Below are positions 61,225-64,000 of a stretch of 64,000 bases of DNA, piece after piece. Source of the stretch: Asaia siamensis. GTDB taxonomy: Bacteria > Pseudomonadota > Alphaproteobacteria > Acetobacterales > Acetobacteraceae. The stretch covers positions 62,001 to 126,000 of the forward strand of contig NZ_BMCH01000003.1 in assembly GCF_014635085.1 (NCBI RefSeq), written 5' to 3'. The translations under genes were made by a program, and so were the position numbers. The notes under the pieces are model-generated. The model saw nothing but the letters and a program-made list of their open reading frames with translations, did not search any database and had not been told where the DNA came from. How positions within the stretch are numbered: position 1 is the stretch's first letter; each line of letters starts with the position of its first letter.

Positions 61225-62649
61225 TCACAGGACTTCGAGGGTGAAACACTCCCAATCACTGGGTTCGAGACGGTCGCAGCAAATCCGCCCGTCAGATACG
61301 GCACAGAGAAAACGATCTGTCTCATTATGGAAAAACGCTATCCTCCCATCGGGAAAACGATGATACCGATAGTAAATTTCAGCTCCCTGATTGTTGTCTT
61401 TCTCTACTGACAGACAATCGCCTAACTGAGTAGTAAAGGCTGCCCAGCCTTGGTGGCCAAGATGGGCTATCAACTGGACTATACGCTCGCCGTCACCGGC
61501 ACCATGGTGCACGATGCCGGTCTGGCGATCAATTTGAACCACGCTCTGATGGAAAGTCTTTATTCTATAGGATTGTTCTCTACTTATACCCTCAGGTTCG
61601 TTTACTTTCTCATTACGCCAGACCTGCGCTGCAATGAGATCGATCAGACCACGGGCTGTGTTAGCTGGATCTTCCAGACGGTAGAATGCCGGTTGCCCTG
61701 GATCGCGTCTCATCAGCGTGATCCCCGGCGCAGTCACGTAGCGCATACGGGCATTATTTACGCGATCCATGAGGACGAAGTTAGAGGACACCAGTCCATC
61801 GCACGTCATGGCAATACCAGCTGGACACTCACAAAAGATATCATTGTGAAAAGCCGAACCAACGAAGCCCACTGTGGGTCGATGCTCAGAAAACAGGCGT
61901 AACTGCTGCCTGACTCCCAATGTCTCTGGCGCGATGATCGTCAACCCTTCACGCGCGAGATAGGAAACGACCTCACGCTCGCCCTCAATATGACGCATCT
62001 GACTATTGAATTCTGCCCTGGAAAGATAAATCGCTTTCCCTTCGCCAACGTCTTCACCGAATTCTTGGCCAATATTATTGCAAAACTTCGCGAAAGCTCG
62101 ATGGGCAAAGTGGTTTTCCTCAAATGAGGTGCCTGCAATCATAAGCGCTTTGACCCGGGTCGGTCTTTCGAAGACAACAAAATCATCCCGCTTGAGGCCG
62201 AGAAAGGAGAAAAACTCAGCGAGCCAAGGTATGGCAAAAAGGAAGTCCACGGTCTTTTCAGCATGAACGAGTATCTTGAGACCTGCGTAGACCTGACGCC
62301 CACACCAATACCGCGGGAGAGTTTCCGTAATGAAATGCCCATAGTGCGGAACAATATTGCCGCCGTAATAATAAAATGGCTCGGGAGACAAGGGGTAGCC
62401 GGGCGATGGACTTATGCAAGAACTCTCAGACTGACCAAGCGCATAGTTCGGCCAGCCTCTTCGGGGACCAGCACTTTGAATCATCCGACCGTACGGATCG
62501 TAAATTCCATAGTGCGAGTCATAATGACCCGGTATTCGAGGAATATATAGAACATCACGAAAGGTATCTACGTGCGGATCATTCTCAAAAATCTTCAGAC
62601 CATGATCTACGCAATGAGATTCGAAAATCATAGCAAAACCCGACCCCAC
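61225..62649 (-). CDS. Glycosyltransferase family 61 protein
   Basis: A 474-residue protein. The GT61 pattern is seen in GGNIVPHYGHFITETLPRYW (histidine before a Phe/Thr-Glu), followed by PETLGVRQQLRLFSEHRPTV and VGSAFHNDIFC, which resembles the catalytic region. A C-terminal 120-residue segment with YRYHRFPDGRIAFFH may be an extra domain. The start is a GTG at 62649 with AAGG five to six bases ahead, or an ATG at 62631. It is convergent with mesD and divergent from the following gene; more AT-rich codons than neighbours suggest transfer. The acceptor is unknown. Confidence 0.75.
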   Translation of the reverse strand: MGSGFAMIFESHCVDHGLKIFENDPHVDTFRDVLYIPRIPGHYDSHYGIYDPYGRMIQSAGPRRGWPNYALGQSESSCISPSPGYPLSPEPFYYYGGNIVPHYGHFITETLPRYWCGRQVYAGLKILVHAEKTVDFLFAIPWLAEFFSFLGLKRDDFVVFERPTRVKALMIAGTSFEENHFAHRAFAKFCNNIGQEFGEDVGEGKAIYLSRAEFNSQMRHIEGEREVVSYLAREGLTIIAPETLGVRQQLRLFSEHRPTVGFVGSAFHNDIFCECPAGIAMTCDGLVSSNFVLMDRVNNARMRYVTAPGITLMRRDPGQPAFYRLEDPANTARGLIDLIAAQVWRNEKVNEPEGISREQSYRIKTFHQSVVQIDRQTGIVHHGAGDGERIVQLIAHLGHQGWAAFTTQLGDCLSVEKDNNQGAEIYYRYHRFPDGRIAFFHNETDRFLCAVSDGRICCDRLEPSDWECFTLEVL

Positions 62650-63039
62650 AATTACCTTTAATGATCAATAAAATATAAGATATATTTGTCAATTATTTTA
62701 TTTATATAATAAATATCTTTGACAGCCTGTTGCGTGGGATAATTTCATCTCATAATGACGCGCATACTCCATCGGGTCGCAGAGTATTGCTCAACAAAAA
62801 CTGGGGAAATCTTACCGCCATCAGCTCCGGACAGCACAGGGCTTCCATTGTCCAAGCCCCGCTATAGAGAGCATGACATGTGCCTGCACCTGTACCTTTA
62901 CGGATATCAAAGCATGACCCGGTAAGCCTGCCGCTTTTGCACTCATGGCGGGACGTCTGGGCGAATTACCCGATAAATTCTTTCGGTTCAGGGGCTCATG
63001 ACATGGGCTATAAAGGTCGTGCCAGGCCGGAGGAAAGCC
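62650..63039. other. AT-rich intergenic region with two divergent promoters expected
   Basis: About 390 bases between the divergent GT61 and MTHFR-like genes. The first 90 bases are extremely AT-rich (TATATTTGTCAATTATTTTA type), the rest GC-rich with no ORF having a ribosome site. GCATGACA-type elements occur twice (62873 region and 62997 region) and resemble the half-site ATGAC seen upstream of mesX; this is suggestive only. Confidence 0.4.
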
Positions 63040-63891
63040 ATGACGACATCATTGACTGACCTACAGGCCTCAGTGGCGCTGCTTCACGGCTATTCGCTGG
63101 AAATCACCGCGAAAGAGCTGTCCGCCGCCCATGACATTGCGTCGGCCCTTCCACCGTCAACCCTGATGATGGTGCCTCATCTGGCGAAAACCCCGGATCA
63201 GTCGCGTATGGCCGCTGCCTGCGCCATCAGACAGCTGGGGCTGAGCCCTGTGCCCCATTTTTCGGCGCGGCGCATCGCCTCAGAAGAAAGCTGCGCGCAC
63301 TTTCTGGCGCAATTGGTGGCGGAGGCCGGGGTCGATCACTGTTTTGTCGTGGCGGGCGATCCAGCAGTGCCTGCCGGTCCCTTTGCCGATAGCGCGACCC
63401 TGATCGGGACAGGCCTGTTCGAACGCGCCGGTATCAAAGTTCTTGGCGTTGCAGGCTACCCCGAGGGTCATAAACATATGGCGCCTGCCGAGGCATGGCA
63501 TGTTCTCGAGGCCAAGTGCCGGGATATCGCGGCACGGGGCATGCAGCCCGAAATCGTGACTCAGTTCTGTTTCGATGCGCCGACCATACTCACTTGGCTT
63601 GCCGCCCTCAGAACACGCGGGATCGATTGCCCGGTCAGGCTTGGCATTCCCGGCCCGGCCACGATTGCGTCGCTTCTGCGCTTTGCCGCAAGTTGCGGGG
63701 TGGGCGCCTCGGCATTCGTGCTGGCTCATTATGGCATTTCCGCCAGCAAGCTCCTCTCAAGCGCCGGGCCGAACAGGCTTGTCGACGATCTGGCAGAGGG
63801 GCTTGGCGACGCGCATGGCAGGGTGAGCCTGCATTTCCATCCTTTCGGTGGCCTTGCGCGCCTGATCGACTGGCTCGAACAGTATCGCTGA
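63040..63891 (+). CDS. Methylenetetrahydrofolate reductase-like protein
   Basis: The ATG at 63040 has GGAGG six bases ahead; an upstream in-frame start at 62998 is less good. The 283-residue barrel protein shows features of the MetF superfamily: SLEITAKE near the start, VVAGDPAVPAGPFADSATLI, GVAGYPEGHKHM, IVTQFCFDAPTILTWL and VRLGIPGPATI, ending with HFHPFGGLARL. The family reduces 5,10-methylene-THF to 5-methyl-THF with FAD. Relatives of this shorter divergent type occur beside one-carbon degradation genes, so the role may differ from MetF. If 5-methyl-THF is made here, it is not the reported donor for MesD. Confidence 0.75.
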   Translation: MTTSLTDLQASVALLHGYSLEITAKELSAAHDIASALPPSTLMMVPHLAKTPDQSRMAAACAIRQLGLSPVPHFSARRIASEESCAHFLAQLVAEAGVDHCFVVAGDPAVPAGPFADSATLIGTGLFERAGIKVLGVAGYPEGHKHMAPAEAWHVLEAKCRDIAARGMQPEIVTQFCFDAPTILTWLAALRTRGIDCPVRLGIPGPATIASLLRFAASCGVGASAFVLAHYGISASKLLSSAGPNRLVDDLAEGLGDAHGRVSLHFHPFGGLARLIDWLEQYR

Positions 63892-63911
63892 ATAAAACGC
63901 CTCCTTGCGGT

Positions 63912-63951
63912 TTTGTCTGCACCCGCTCCCGGAGGAAGCTGCGCAGACAAA
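63912..63951 (+). terminator. Hairpin after the MTHFR-like gene
   Basis: TTTGTCTGC (63912-63920) pairs with GCAGACAAA (63943-63951), a nine-base stem with a 22-base loop, 20 bases after the stop codon. No downstream T-run is seen in the window. Confidence 0.4.
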
Positions 63952-64000
63952 GCGCGGCAAATGACCCGAGATTGGCTTGTTCCCCTCATCAGGCTAGAAC

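Noticed and set aside
1-64000. tRNA, rRNA and CRISPR loci
   Set aside because: I read the intergenic regions for tRNA T-arm sequences (GTTCGAATC-type), repeated 20-40 base spacers and rRNA segments and saw none; small RNAs cannot be excluded by eye.

Overview
The window looks like a chromosomal segment of an acetic acid bacterium (Acetobacteraceae, Alphaproteobacteria; an Asaia/Gluconobacter-like relative is my best guess). The reasons are the cyanide-insensitive type CydAB oxidase with a DUF2474 peptide, class II DAHP synthase, exported Gfo/Idh/MocA oxidoreductase of the glucose-fructose oxidoreductase kind, two large TonB-dependent receptors, EipB, a KirBac channel, a Suv3-like helicase, and the conserved alphaproteobacterial block xthA/erpA-dgt-argS-SPOR-scpAB-tatBC-serS. 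Most of the DNA is GC-rich and densely coding. No rRNA, tRNA or CRISPR array was seen.

Layout. 1-2.9 kb: end of an unknown gene, then the quinol oxidase operon cydA-cydB-DUF2474. 2.9-6.9 kb: HAD phosphatase and gloB on minus, divergent from a methyltransferase and the phosphatidylethanolamine genes psd-pssA. 7-9.9 kb: a TonB receptor with an AT-rich leader. 9.9-16.7 kb: a minus-strand series of KirBac, gltX, a tightly overlapping pncB/aroG cluster with two uncharacterised genes, and alkB. 16.9-22.6 kb: an accessory, AT-rich island holding a GtrB-like and a GtrII-like membrane glycosyltransferase. It is flanked on both sides by dead IS5-family DNA: a back-to-back fossil of two 5' ends at 17.97-18.31 kb and a stop-riddled transposase at 21.8-22.5 kb. 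22.6-34.1 kb: second TonB receptor, alpha/beta hydrolase, gor, fpr, S10 peptidase, Suv3-like helicase and the Tat-exported oxidoreductase. 34.1-35.3 kb: a low-coding stretch with a 142-bp direct repeat encoding decayed copies of an unknown protein. 35.3-46.6 kb: D-lactate dehydrogenase and the conserved housekeeping block. 46.7-48.5 kb: a nitric-oxide module, hmp divergent from nsrR, with two inverted-repeat operators between them. 48.6-51.6 kb: MocR regulator divergent from a UrcA-like exported protein and a PhzF isomerase. 51.6-57.7 kb: eipB, aspS, a Rieske-FAD reductase, surE and a DUF2076 protein. 57.9-63.9 kb: a methionine region with a MetR-like regulator, a DUF1852 protein (MesX), a half-length folate-independent methionine synthase (MesD), a family 61 glycosyltransferase and a methylenetetrahydrofolate reductase-like protein.

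How the genes fit together. The oxidase, D-lactate dehydrogenase and flavohemoglobin fit an aerobe that oxidises substrates at the membrane and meets nitric oxide and respiratory inhibitors. Gor, GloB and Fpr handle thiol, methylglyoxal and oxidative stress. TatBC would export the RR-motif oxidoreductase and probably the RR-motif DsrE-like protein. The most notable system is MetR-MesX-MesD, an oxygen-dependent methionine synthase route reported not to need methyl-folate or cobalamin. The most notable genomic structure is the glycosyltransferase island between IS5 fossils.
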